Source: Gordonia sihwensis NBRC 108236 (GTDB lineage Bacteria; Actinomycetota; Actinomycetes; Mycobacteriales; Mycobacteriaceae). Taken from it: DNA of 56,827 bases. Made by a program: the position numbers and the translations under genes. The stretch spans positions 1 to 56,827 of the forward strand of contig NZ_BANU01000038.1 of the NCBI RefSeq assembly GCF_000333035.1, read 5' to 3'. Shown here in pieces: positions 1 to 9,619 of this stretch (its first letter is position 1; each line of letters opens with the position of its first letter). The notes beneath the pieces were generated by a model. It did no database searches and was not told the origin of the DNA. It worked only from the letters and a program-made list of their open reading frames with translations.

Positions 1-519
1 GAAGCCCACCACATCACCCAGAAGAACGGCTCACCCGGACACCCGCAGACACAAGGCAAGATCGAACGCTTCCACCAAACCCTCAAACGGTGGCTCCGCG
101 CCCGCCCCCGACCCACCACCATCGAGGACCTACAAGCACATCTCAACGACTTCCGCACCTGGTACAACACCGACCGTCCGCACCGTTCGCTAGGCCGCCG
201 CACACCCTGCCAGGCCTACACCGCGCTGGCGAAGGCACATCCGCAGACCACCACTGAACCAGAGTGGCGTACCCGGACCGACCGGATCGACAACCACGGC
301 AAAGTCAGCCTCCGCTACGCCGGCCGCCTACGACACCTCGGAATGGGCCGAGCCAACATCGGCCAGCCAGTACTCATGCTGATCCACGACCACGACGTCA
401 TCACCACCCACGCAGAGACCGGCACAATCATCGCCACCCACCACATCGACGACACCCGCGACTACCAGCCGCCAGACAAGAACACACCGACAACCCGCGA
501 ACCCCCGGAAAAGCAATGA
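1..519 (+). CDS. IS481-family transposase, C-terminal part (cut by window edge)
   Basis: The frame is open from the first base and ends at TGA 517-519, giving 172 visible residues. It carries the end of an rve/DDE integrase core: the segment GHPQTQGKIERFHQTLKRWL has the third catalytic acid (Glu22 of the visible part), and WYNTDRPHRSLG follows shortly after. This pattern is typical of IS481-type transposases. About 95 further residues form the C-terminal extension seen in this family. The N-terminal helix-turn-helix and the first two catalytic aspartates lie outside the window, so it cannot be said whether the element is intact. It ends directly beside a tRNA gene. Confidence 0.85.
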   Translation, partial: EAHHITQKNGSPGHPQTQGKIERFHQTLKRWLRARPRPTTIEDLQAHLNDFRTWYNTDRPHRSLGRRTPCQAYTALAKAHPQTTTEPEWRTRTDRIDNHGKVSLRYAGRLRHLGMGRANIGQPVLMLIHDHDVITTHAETGTIIATHHIDDTRDYQPPDKNTPTTREPPEKQ

Positions 520-555
520 GTCGCGACATCGTGTGTAAACGATGTCGCGACTCAT
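516..555. terminator. Perfect 17-bp hairpin at the IS end, likely terminator
   Basis: ATGAGTCGCGACATCGT (516-532) is exactly complementary to ACGATGTCGCGACTCAT (539-555), with a 6-nt loop. The left arm overlaps the transposase stop codon. Read on the minus strand the hairpin lies just downstream of the tRNA-Thr gene and is followed by TGCTTTTCC, so it could terminate the tRNA transcript as well as shield against the transposase gene. It may also include the right inverted repeat of the insertion sequence; this cannot be proven without the left end. Confidence 0.6.
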
Positions 556-563
556 CACAGCGG

Positions 564-636
564 AGCCGCCTGGGGGAATCGAACCCCCGACCTATTCATT
601 ACGAGTGAATCGCTCTGCCGACTGAGCTAAGGCGGC
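564..636 (-). tRNA. tRNA-Thr (anticodon CGT)
   Basis: On the minus strand the sequence folds as a standard cloverleaf. The acceptor stem is GCCGCCT/AGGCGGC, the D-arm GCTC/GAGC, the anticodon stem ATTCA/TGAAT around loop CTCGTAA (anticodon CGT), and the T-arm GGGGG TTCGATT CCCCC. The discriminator base is T and CCA is not encoded. The variable loop is short (class I tRNA). Anticodon CGT reads ACG, threonine. An insertion sequence ends 8 bp beyond the 3' end. Confidence 0.96.
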
Positions 637-699
637 GTGCCGTCTGACGACAGCGCTCATGATGGTACCGAGTCGTCAGCCTCGCAGGCAAAACGGGTG

Positions 700-1557
700 C
701 TAGGAGGCCGATTCCGCGATGCGTCGGGTCTCCGCTGCGATCACCGCGCGACAATCGTCCGGGTCCAGGACCACGCCGAAGACGTCCGCGAGCAGGACCG
801 GGAGCTCCGCGGGTTCGACGTCGCGGACCTGTGAGAGGCCGTCCGGTTTCTCCGTGGTCCAGGTGACCCCGTCGAGGGTCTCGTGTGTGCGTTCGTCGAA
901 GCGCTGAACGAAGGATCGGGTGACGAACGGTGACCGGGGTGAAGTGGAGACGAAGTGATTGCCGACCGCGTAGTCGATCGGGAACTGCGGATCGAACGTG
1001 AACGCGTTGCGAGGGATCCACTCTTCGGCCCGCTGGGCGAGGACCCAGCGTGCGGTACCGAACAGGTCGCCGACCGGTGAAGAGGTGAGGCGGAAACCCC
1101 AGCCGTCCTGCTCCACCTCCGCGCCGTTCGCCAACGGGATCGGCTCGAGGGGGCCGCGGCCGAAGCCGACGTCACACAGGTATCGACTGCCGTCGTCGAA
1201 CTCGACGGCGAGGAGCGCATGCGTCGCAGGCCGCGTCTCGGGGTCGCCGCCGAGAATCACCCGCCCGGACAGGGCTGTGAAGCGAAACCCGAGGCGTTCG
1301 AGTGCGGCGGCGAACAGCGCGACGTGCTCGAAGCAGTAACCGCCGCGCACTTGCTCGACCAGCTTGCGCTGGACGGCAGCGATGTCGAGCGGAATCGGTC
1401 GGCCGACGATGATCTCGAGGTTCTCGAACGGGATGGACGTGACGTGGGCGCGATGGAGCTCGCGCAGCGCGTCGAGCGTCGGTACGGGCGGTGCGGCCGC
1501 ACCGATCCTGTCCAGATACGCCGTGAAGTCGAGGCCGTCGCTGCACCAGAGGGACAT
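700..1557 (-). CDS. nat: Arylamine N-acetyltransferase
   Basis: Cytosolic enzyme of 285 aa, the normal bacterial NAT length, which moves an acetyl group from acetyl-CoA to arylamines or hydrazines. The full cysteine-protease-like triad is visible: Cys75 in RGGYCFEHV, His113 in ATHALL and Asp129 in LCDVGFG. The N-terminal motif SIPFENLEI is also conserved. In mycobacteria nat sits beside cholesterol-catabolism genes; here it is separate, 47 bp downstream of the malic enzyme gene on the same strand, so the two may be co-transcribed. The ATG start gives the expected N-terminus; no strong Shine-Dalgarno is seen. Confidence 0.95.
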   Translation of the reverse strand: MSLWCSDGLDFTAYLDRIGAAAPPVPTLDALRELHRAHVTSIPFENLEIIVGRPIPLDIAAVQRKLVEQVRGGYCFEHVALFAAALERLGFRFTALSGRVILGGDPETRPATHALLAVEFDDGSRYLCDVGFGRGPLEPIPLANGAEVEQDGWGFRLTSSPVGDLFGTARWVLAQRAEEWIPRNAFTFDPQFPIDYAVGNHFVSTSPRSPFVTRSFVQRFDERTHETLDGVTWTTEKPDGLSQVRDVEPAELPVLLADVFGVVLDPDDCRAVIAAETRRIAESAS

Positions 1558-1604
1558 GCGTCCCAGTCTGCCGGTGCGGCGACGGCCTCGGCCAGTGGAT
1601 TTCG

Positions 1605-2819
1605 CTATCCGGCGACGCCCTCGGCGCGGGCCGCGGCGGCGACGGCCGCGGCCACAGCGGGAGCCACCCGCTCGTCGAGTGGGCTGGGCACGATGCGGTC
1701 AGCGGCCAGATCGTCGCCTACCACCGAGAGGATCGCCTCGGCGGCGGCGATCTTCATGCCCTCGGTGATACGGCGGGCGCCGGCGTCCAGCGCTCCGGCG
1801 AAGACGCCGGGGAAGGCGAGGACGTTGTTGATCTGATTCGGGAAGTCGCTGCGTCCGGTCGCGACGATCGCCGCATACTTGGCGGCCACGTCCGGATGGA
1901 TCTCCGGGTCGGGATTCGACATCGCGAAGACGATCGCGTCGTCGGCCATCGAGGCGATGAGCTTCTCGTCGACGGTCCCCGCGGAGACGCCGAGGAAGAC
2001 GTCGGCGCCGTCGAGGGCTTCGGCGACACCGCCGGTGAGCCCGCGCGGATTGCTCCATGCGGCGACCTCGTTCTTGTACTCGACCATGTCGGTGCGGTCG
2101 GTGCCGACGATGCCCTTGGAGTCGAGCACCACGATGTCATCCACGCCCGCGGCCTTGAGGATCTTGGCGCACGCCACCCCGGCCGCGCCGGCGCCCGAGA
2201 CGACCACCTTGAGTCCGGCGAGCTCACGGCCCAGGAACCGGACCGCGCCCTTGAGGGCGGCGAGGACGACGATCGCCGTGCCGTGCTGGTCGTCGTGCAT
2301 CACCGGGCAGTCGAGCGCCTCGATGACGCGGCGCTCGATCTCGAAGCAGCGCGGCGCGGAGATGTCCTCGAGGTTCACCGCGCCGAAGCTGGGCCGCAGC
2401 CGGACGAGCGTCTCGACGATCTCGTCGGGGTCGGTGGTGTCGAGAACCAGGGGGATGGAGTTCAGGCCCGCGAAGGTGCGGAACAGGGCGGCCTTGCCCT
2501 CCATGACCGGCAGCGAGGCGCGCGGGCCGATGTCGCCCAGCCCCAGGACGGCGGTGCCGTCCGACACCACCGCCACCAACCGGTCGGTCCAGGTGTAGTC
2601 GTTGACGAGTTCGGGTTCCCGGTGGATCGCGCGCGATACCTGCGCCACGCCGGGTGTGTAGGCGATCGAGAGATCGCGCTGGGTGGCGATGGGGGCGCTC
2701 AGTTCGACGGACAGTTTGCCGCCGCGGTGCGCGTCGAAGATCTCGTCGTCGGTGATGGGCATGTCGGTGGTCTCCGGCTCGCTCGGTGCAGCGATCGTCT
2801 CGTCTGCCGTACTGGTCAC
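1605..2819 (-). CDS. NAD(P)-dependent malic enzyme
   Basis: Oxidatively decarboxylates malate to pyruvate, linking the TCA cycle to pyruvate and NAD(P)H supply. The protein of about 404 aa has the short prokaryotic malic-enzyme layout: the YTPGVA motif near residue 54, a catalytic region with VMEGKAALF and HDDQHGTA, and a Rossmann motif VVVSGAGAAGVACAKIL. The frame is open further upstream, but a GTG at 2817-2819 preceded by AGGAG five bases away gives the family N-terminus; the longer upstream translation is Arg-rich and unlike malic enzymes. Which cofactor is preferred cannot be read from the sequence. Confidence 0.92.
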   Translation of the reverse strand: MTSTADETIAAPSEPETTDMPITDDEIFDAHRGGKLSVELSAPIATQRDLSIAYTPGVAQVSRAIHREPELVNDYTWTDRLVAVVSDGTAVLGLGDIGPRASLPVMEGKAALFRTFAGLNSIPLVLDTTDPDEIVETLVRLRPSFGAVNLEDISAPRCFEIERRVIEALDCPVMHDDQHGTAIVVLAALKGAVRFLGRELAGLKVVVSGAGAAGVACAKILKAAGVDDIVVLDSKGIVGTDRTDMVEYKNEVAAWSNPRGLTGGVAEALDGADVFLGVSAGTVDEKLIASMADDAIVFAMSNPDPEIHPDVAAKYAAIVATGRSDFPNQINNVLAFPGVFAGALDAGARRITEGMKIAAAEAILSVVGDDLAADRIVPSPLDERVAPAVAAAVAAAARAEGVAG

Positions 2820-3155
2820 TGTCTCTCCTCGATGCGGACGCCGTTGTCCGTTGTCAGATCTGCTCCGCGGATGCTGCCGACACGCGCAGAGGTGAAGGGC
2901 GCCGCGGAGTGTGTGCAGCGTATTCGTCTCGGCGGCACGGTGGCGCCGAACAGTCGCGTCGTCGCGCAAGTCACATCGCGGGGAGGGTCGCTCGGCCGTC
3001 GACGGTGGCGGTGACGCCCGCGTCGAAGAGGATGGAGCCGACGCGGCACGGATGAGATTGTGCCATCGGCGCGCACGACCGGTGCACGCGCCTGCGGGGT
3101 CGCCTCCCCGATGCGGCCGTCGAGGCCGCCGAGCGCTAACATACAACTTGTGTCT
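2820..3155. other. Divergent intergenic region between malic enzyme and GntR genes
   Basis: This 336-bp stretch separates two divergent genes and should hold both promoters. No convincing coding sequence was found; the open frames across it lack family resemblance. The only clear signal is the near-palindrome and -10-like hexamer right before the GntR gene, listed separately. Confidence 0.5.
3137..3153 (+). promoter_or_regulatory. Leaderless-type -10 and near-palindromic operator of the GntR gene
   Basis: TAACAT (3137-3142) fits an actinobacterial -10 hexamer (TAnnnT) and ends 7 nt before an in-frame GTG and 13 nt before the ATG. It overlaps ATACAA-C-TTGTGT (3141-3153), whose arms differ from perfect symmetry at one position. 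GntR/FadR-type regulators often bind such sites over their own promoter. No Shine-Dalgarno is present. Autoregulation and leaderless transcription are inferences. Confidence 0.45.
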
Positions 3156-3794
3156 ATGACGTATTCATCTGCGGACCGAGTGTACGACGAGGTCAAGGAA
3201 TTGATCCTGACCTGCGACCTTCCCGGCGGGGAGATGATCAGCGAGGGCGAGGTCGCCACTCGGTTCGAGGTGAGTCGCACACCGGTCCGCGAGGCCTTCC
3301 TACGGCTGGCCGCCGAGGGCTGGATGCGTCTGTACCCGAAGCGCGGCGCGCTCATCGTCCCGATCGGCGAAGGCGAGGCCCGGGACGTCCTCGACGCCCG
3401 TGTGCTGCTCGAGACCCACGCGATGGAGTCAGTGTCGGGCGACACCGTGGCCATCGCCGCACTGGTCGGCCGACTGGAGGACAACCTCTCGCAGCACCGG
3501 CTGGTGGATCCGGCCGACGCGTCGGAGTTCGCGCGGCTCGACGCCGAGTTCCACCAGCTGATCGTCGCCGCCGGGCGCAACGGGCTGTTGGCCGACTTCT
3601 ACGTCTCGCTGGGCGAACGGCATCGTCGGATGACGGCCGAGCGACTGCGTCACGATCCCGGAATCACCGAACGCATCGTGGCCGATCACGCCGACCTCGC
3701 GCAGGTGGTCGGAGCGGCCGACGCCGCCCGTTTCGCGTCGCTGCTGACCGCACACCTCACCGGTGTCCACGGCACGGACGGAAGCGCGGCATGA
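3156..3794 (+). CDS. GntR-family (FadR/FCD subfamily) transcriptional regulator
   Basis: About 212 aa. The N-terminal winged helix-turn-helix is visible: YDEVKELILTCDLPGGEMIS, then EVATRFEVSRTPVREAFLRL. It is followed by an all-helical FCD effector domain with the pattern EFARLDAEFHQLI, whose acidic and histidine residues usually bind a metal and carboxylate ligand. The start could be ATG 3156 or GTG 3150, two codons earlier; an upstream GTG/ATG giving 244 aa adds an Arg/Pro-rich extension unlike the family. It overlaps the following MFS gene by ATGA, so the two form an operon and the regulator probably controls that exporter. The ligand is unknown. Confidence 0.9.
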   Translation: MTYSSADRVYDEVKELILTCDLPGGEMISEGEVATRFEVSRTPVREAFLRLAAEGWMRLYPKRGALIVPIGEGEARDVLDARVLLETHAMESVSGDTVAIAALVGRLEDNLSQHRLVDPADASEFARLDAEFHQLIVAAGRNGLLADFYVSLGERHRRMTAERLRHDPGITERIVADHADLAQVVGAADAARFASLLTAHLTGVHGTDGSAA

Positions 3795-5050
3795 GCGCGG
3801 CCGAACGCGCCCGCGGCGCGGTCGCCGGGTGGCCCGCGGTCTCGCTGGCGGTCTTCACCGCGGCATGGGGCGGCAATGAGTTCACACCGCTGCTGGTCAT
3901 GTATCGGACCGCATCGCAGATGTCGGCGGTGGTGGTGGACGCCCTGCTGTTCCTGTACGTGTTGGGCATCGTCCCGGCACTGCTGGTCGGCGGACCACTG
4001 TCGGATCGGCTCGGCCGCCGCGCGCTGATGCTGCCGTCGCCGGTGATCGCGGCGGCCGGGTCCATCCTCCTGGCGCTCGGCGAGCACTCGGTTCCGCTGT
4101 TGGCCGCCGGCCGCGTCCTGAGCGGTGTGGCGCTGGGTCTGGCGATGGCGGTCGGCGGAACGTGGATCAAGGAACTGTCGGACCGGGCGGGCGATCCGCC
4201 GTCGGCCGGTGCCCGACGCGCCGCGTTGAGCCTGACCGCGGGCTTCGGGGTCGGTGCGGGCCTGGCGGCCGTGCTCGCGCAGTGGGCTCCGCTGCCGGGA
4301 CAATTGTCGTACCTGGTCAACGTCGCACTCGCGGTGGCCTCGCTCGGTCTGATCCTGCGGACGCCGGAGACCCGGCCGCGTGCCTCGGACGGTCGGCTGC
4401 GGGACGCGATGCGCATTCCCTCGGCGATGAAGCCGCGGTTCTGGCTGCTCGTGGCGCCGGTGGCGCCGTGGGTCTTCGGCGCCTGCGCGATGGCTTATGC
4501 GGTGATTCCCGCGATGATGACCGAACACACGCCCGGCACCGCGATCGCGTTCGCCGGTCTCTGCTGCGTCGCGGGACTCACGGCGGGCTTCTTCATCCAG
4601 ACCCTCGGCAAGCGGATCGACCGCCCGGGGTCGGTGCGCACCCTGCTCGTGGCACTGGGTCTGGTGGCGGTGGGGATGGCGCTGGCGATCGTCGTCGTGC
4701 TGCACCCGTCGATCGCGCTGGCGGTGGTGACCGCCATCGTCCTGGGCTGCGGCTACGGCATGGCGCTCATCTCGTGCCTCATGGAGGTCCAGCGTCTCGC
4801 CGGACCCGACGATCTCGCCGGGCTCACCGCCGTCTTCTACACCCTGACCTATCTGGGATTCGCCTCGCCGGCTGTGATGGCTTGGGTCGTCGAGCGTTTC
4901 CCGTCGATCAGCTACCCCGAGATGTTCGGAGCGGGAATCGCGATGACCGCACTCGGGGCCGCGGTGGTCTCCCTCGCGAACCGCACGCGAGCGGCCGGTC
5001 CGCACACCGTGGAGCCGGCCGAGCAGACCGTGGACCTCGAACGCGTCTGA
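3791..5050 (+). CDS. Major facilitator superfamily transporter
   Basis: A 419-aa integral membrane protein with about 12 hydrophobic segments, the usual MFS length. The loop after the second segment reads GGPLSDRLGRRALMLP, the classic MFS motif A. The N-terminal line ends with AWGGNEFTPLLVMYR, resembling drug-efflux-type members. Translation is coupled to the GntR gene through an ATGA overlap, suggesting substrate-responsive control. Substrate and direction cannot be determined; export of a small molecule is the usual role of this arrangement. Confidence 0.9.
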   Translation: MSAAERARGAVAGWPAVSLAVFTAAWGGNEFTPLLVMYRTASQMSAVVVDALLFLYVLGIVPALLVGGPLSDRLGRRALMLPSPVIAAAGSILLALGEHSVPLLAAGRVLSGVALGLAMAVGGTWIKELSDRAGDPPSAGARRAALSLTAGFGVGAGLAAVLAQWAPLPGQLSYLVNVALAVASLGLILRTPETRPRASDGRLRDAMRIPSAMKPRFWLLVAPVAPWVFGACAMAYAVIPAMMTEHTPGTAIAFAGLCCVAGLTAGFFIQTLGKRIDRPGSVRTLLVALGLVAVGMALAIVVVLHPSIALAVVTAIVLGCGYGMALISCLMEVQRLAGPDDLAGLTAVFYTLTYLGFASPAVMAWVVERFPSISYPEMFGAGIAMTALGAAVVSLANRTRAAGPHTVEPAEQTVDLERV

Positions 5051-5086
5051 GCCGGCTCCCGTACCCGCCCCCGGGAGAGGGGTGAC

Positions 5087-5953
5087 ATGATTTCGCGCAT
5101 GGTTCCGACCAAGATCACCGGACCGCTGAACGCGGTGCTCGCGCGTCTGCCGGAGAGCGCCGCAGATCACCTCGTCCTCGGGTACCGGATGGTCCGCGCG
5201 ATAGCGGTCAGCAATGTCAGCGACCGTGCGATGACCCTCGCGGCGCAGGCGTTCACCTCCATCCTCCCGGTGCTGTTGCTGCTGACCACGATTCCCGGAG
5301 ACGGCGTCCTGGACCGAACGATCATGATGTTCAGCCTCGACGGACTCGTCCTGGGACACCCGGATTCGCCGGGGTCGTACGCGTCGTTCGGCATCGCGGG
5401 CGCCTTCATGACCATCGTGTCCGCGACTTCGCTCGCCCGCGCCCTCGACCGCATGTACGTCGGCGTCTGGGGTGTGCGGTCCACCGGGCTGCGCGGCTGG
5501 TGGCGGTGGCTCACCGTGGTCGCGGTACTCGCCCTCGCGACCACGGCGCAGGCGGTCGTCGTCCTCGACTACAACGAGGACGGCGGACGCATGGTGTTCG
5601 CGCTGATCTGGACCTTCGTCATCTGGATGCTGGCGTGGACCGCGGTCCCGCGGATTCTGACGGTGCGACAGCTGGCCGCACCCGACCTGTGGAGCATCGG
5701 CGCCCTGGCCGGCGCCGGACTGACGGTCTTCATGGCGATCACGCAGATCGGCTACGCGCAGGTCTTCCACTCCGCGCGCGCCTCGTTCGGATCGCTGGGC
5801 ATGGTCTTCGCGGCCATCGGCTGGCTGTTCGTGTTCACCGCGATCGTCGTCGTCGCGACAGTTCTGGCACAGGTGATCCGCACGCCGAACGACGCGGACG
5901 ACGCCTTGGTCGAGGAACCGGTGGAGCTGCGCTCCGACTACGCGTCCGGATAA
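5087..5953 (+). CDS. YihY/BrkB-family inner membrane protein
   Basis: A 288-aa protein with about six transmembrane segments and the YihY/BrkB (virulence factor BrkB, formerly 'RNase BN') pattern, including the early hydrophobic helix starting LAAQAFTSILPVLLLL and the central stretch AGAFMTIVSATSLARALDRM. Biochemical function of the family is not settled. The start is supported by GAGAGGGG upstream of ATG; a second ATG four codons on is possible. Its 3' end runs 16 bp into the convergent galE gene. Confidence 0.85.
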   Translation: MISRMVPTKITGPLNAVLARLPESAADHLVLGYRMVRAIAVSNVSDRAMTLAAQAFTSILPVLLLLTTIPGDGVLDRTIMMFSLDGLVLGHPDSPGSYASFGIAGAFMTIVSATSLARALDRMYVGVWGVRSTGLRGWWRWLTVVAVLALATTAQAVVVLDYNEDGGRMVFALIWTFVIWMLAWTAVPRILTVRQLAAPDLWSIGALAGAGLTVFMAITQIGYAQVFHSARASFGSLGMVFAAIGWLFVFTAIVVVATVLAQVIRTPNDADDALVEEPVELRSDYASG

Positions 5954-6957
5954 CCGTTCGGATTCTGCGACTGCCAGCGCCAGACGTCGGCGCACATGTC
6001 GTCGATGCCGCGGCCGGCGTGCCAGCCGAGTTCCCGATTCGCTTTCGACGGATCGGCCCAGTTCGCCGCCAGATCGCCCGGCCGGCGTGCGACCACCTCG
6101 TACGGAATCGTCCGGCCGCTGGCGCGCTCGAAGGCCGCGACCAACTGCAGCACCGACACCGGCTCACCGCTGCCCAGGTTCCACACCGACAGCGCGTCGG
6201 CGGTCTCACCGAGCCGGTCGAGCGCGGCGATGTGGCCGGCGGCCAGGTCCTCGACGTGGATGTAGTCGCGGACGCCGGTGCCGTCGACGGTGTCGTAGTC
6301 GTCGCCGAACACCGACAGCTTCTCCCTGCGTCCGACAGCCACCTGTGCGACGAAGGGCATCAGATTGTTCGGCAGCCCGTTCGGGTCCTCACCGATGCGG
6401 CCGCTGGCGTGCGCGCCGACCGGATTGAAGTAGCGCAACAGGGCGATCCGCCAGGAGTCGTCGGCGACGGCGAGATCGCGCAGCACCTGCTCGATCATCA
6501 CCTTGGTCCAGCCGTACGGATTGTTCGCCGACGTCGGCATGTCCTCGGTGCGCTGGAGCACCGGGTTCTCGCCGTACACCGTGGCGGAGGAGGAGAAGAC
6601 GAACTTCCGCACGCCGCGGGCGTCCATCGCGCGGAGCACGCTGAACGCGGTGTCGAGGTTGTTCCGGTAGTACTTCAGCGGCTCGGAGACCGATTCCCCG
6701 ACCGCCTTGAATCCCGCGAAATGGATGACGGCGTCGATGTCCTCGGCGGCGAAGATCGCGGCGGTGGCCGCCTCGTCGGTCAGGTCCACGCGGTGCACCT
6801 TGATCGACTGTCCGCTCAGTTCCTCGAGCCGGTCGATCACCGCGGGCTTGGCGTTGCTGAAATCATCGGCGATCAGGACGTCGTGCCCCGCCGCCAGTAG
6901 TTGCAGGACGGTGTGCGAACCGATGTAGCCGGCGCCGCCGGTGACGAGTACGCGCAT
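5938..6957 (-). CDS. galE: UDP-glucose 4-epimerase
   Basis: A 339-aa short-chain dehydrogenase-type epimerase that interconverts UDP-glucose and UDP-galactose, feeding galactan and other cell-wall polymers. The N-terminal NAD-binding motif is GGAGYIGSHT, the Ser/Tyr/Lys catalytic set appears as SSSATVYG and NPYGWTKVMIE, and the C-terminus has the GalE pattern of NLGSGEPVSVL followed by RRPGDLAANWADPSKA. The frame is open upstream, but the ATG placed just before [13 protein letters not shown] gives the correct family N-terminus. It lies 17 bp downstream of the dTDP-glucose dehydratase gene on the same strand. Confidence 0.95.
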   Translation of the reverse strand: MRVLVTGGAGYIGSHTVLQLLAAGHDVLIADDFSNAKPAVIDRLEELSGQSIKVHRVDLTDEAATAAIFAAEDIDAVIHFAGFKAVGESVSEPLKYYRNNLDTAFSVLRAMDARGVRKFVFSSSATVYGENPVLQRTEDMPTSANNPYGWTKVMIEQVLRDLAVADDSWRIALLRYFNPVGAHASGRIGEDPNGLPNNLMPFVAQVAVGRREKLSVFGDDYDTVDGTGVRDYIHVEDLAAGHIAALDRLGETADALSVWNLGSGEPVSVLQLVAAFERASGRTIPYEVVARRPGDLAANWADPSKANRELGWHAGRGIDDMCADVWRWQSQNPNGYPDA

Positions 6958-6974
6958 GAGTGTCGGGTCTCCGA

Positions 6975-8931
<1,957 letters not shown>

Positions 8932-8935
<4 letters not shown>

Positions 8936-9546
8936 GCGTGGATGTACGACCGCTGAGCATCGACGGCGCGTGGGCCTTCACCCCCGTGCTTCACGGCGAC
9001 GATCGCGGAGTGTTCCTGGAAGCCTTCAAAGCCGACGTGGTCGCCGAGACCATCGGCCGACCGTTCCAGCTCGCCCAGGTCAACACCTCGGTGTCGGCGG
9101 CGGGCGTGGTCCGGGGCATCCACTTCTCCGATGTGCCGCCGAGTCAGGCCAAGTACGTGACCTGCTCTGCGGGGGCGGTGCTCGACGTGGTCGTCGACAT
9201 CCGCGTCGGCTCGCCGACCTTCGGCCGCTGGGACGCGGTGCTGCTCGACGACAACGACCGCCGCGCCGTCTACCTGTCGGAGGGATTGGGCCACGCCTTC
9301 TGCTCCCTGCAGGACGGATCGGTCGTCACGTATCTGTGCTCCACCGGATATCGGCCGGGCAGCGAGCACGGCATCGACCCGATGGACCCCGAACTCGGCA
9401 TCGAATGGCCGAAGATCGCGCGCGACGGCTCTCCGCTGGAGTACGTGCTGTCGGAGAAGGACTCCGCCGCGCCGGGCCTGTCGCAGGCTCGGGAGTCGGG
9501 ATTGCTGCCGAGTCTCGATGACGTGCGCGAGTTCCTGACGGACTGA
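8932..9546 (+). CDS. rfbC: dTDP-4-dehydrorhamnose 3,5-epimerase
   Basis: A cupin-fold epimerase of about 204 aa, third step of dTDP-L-rhamnose synthesis. Visible RmlC features are [10 protein letters not shown] near the N-terminus, [17 protein letters not shown] with the catalytic His, [20 protein letters not shown], and a [13 protein letters not shown] segment. The GTG at 8932 overlaps the rfbA stop (GTGA); a second GTG two codons later is equally possible. The final enzyme RfbD is not in this window, so rhamnose synthesis must be completed by a gene elsewhere. Confidence 0.94.
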
Positions 9547-9561
9547 GCTCGAGTCAGGAAG

Positions 9562-9606
9562 TTTTGGCTCCCGGAAGGGTCTGAGAGACCGTTCCGGGAG
9601 CCAAAA
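9562..9606. terminator. Strong bidirectional hairpin terminator
   Basis: TTTTGGCTCCCGGAA (9562-9576) pairs perfectly with TTCCGGGAGCCAAAA (9592-9606), and the loop itself contains GGTCT/AGACC. A-rich and T-rich ends flank the stem on both strands (TTTT before, AATTTT after), so it can serve both convergent genes, rfbC and the M1 peptidase. Confidence 0.85.
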
Positions 9607-9619
9607 TTTTCGGCGGAGG

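Noticed and set aside
1..640. Genomic island or prophage integrated at tRNA-Thr
   Set aside because: Only an IS transposase end is visible; no integrase or direct repeat of the tRNA 3' end was seen on the inner side.
2820..3146. N-terminal extension of malic enzyme to 513 aa
   Set aside because: The extension is Arg-rich with no similarity to malic enzymes, whereas GTG 2819 has a proper Shine-Dalgarno.
3686..5995. 769-codon minus-strand open frame opposite the MFS and YihY genes
   Set aside because: Low-complexity Arg/Gln/Asp/His composition, no motifs, antisense to confident genes.
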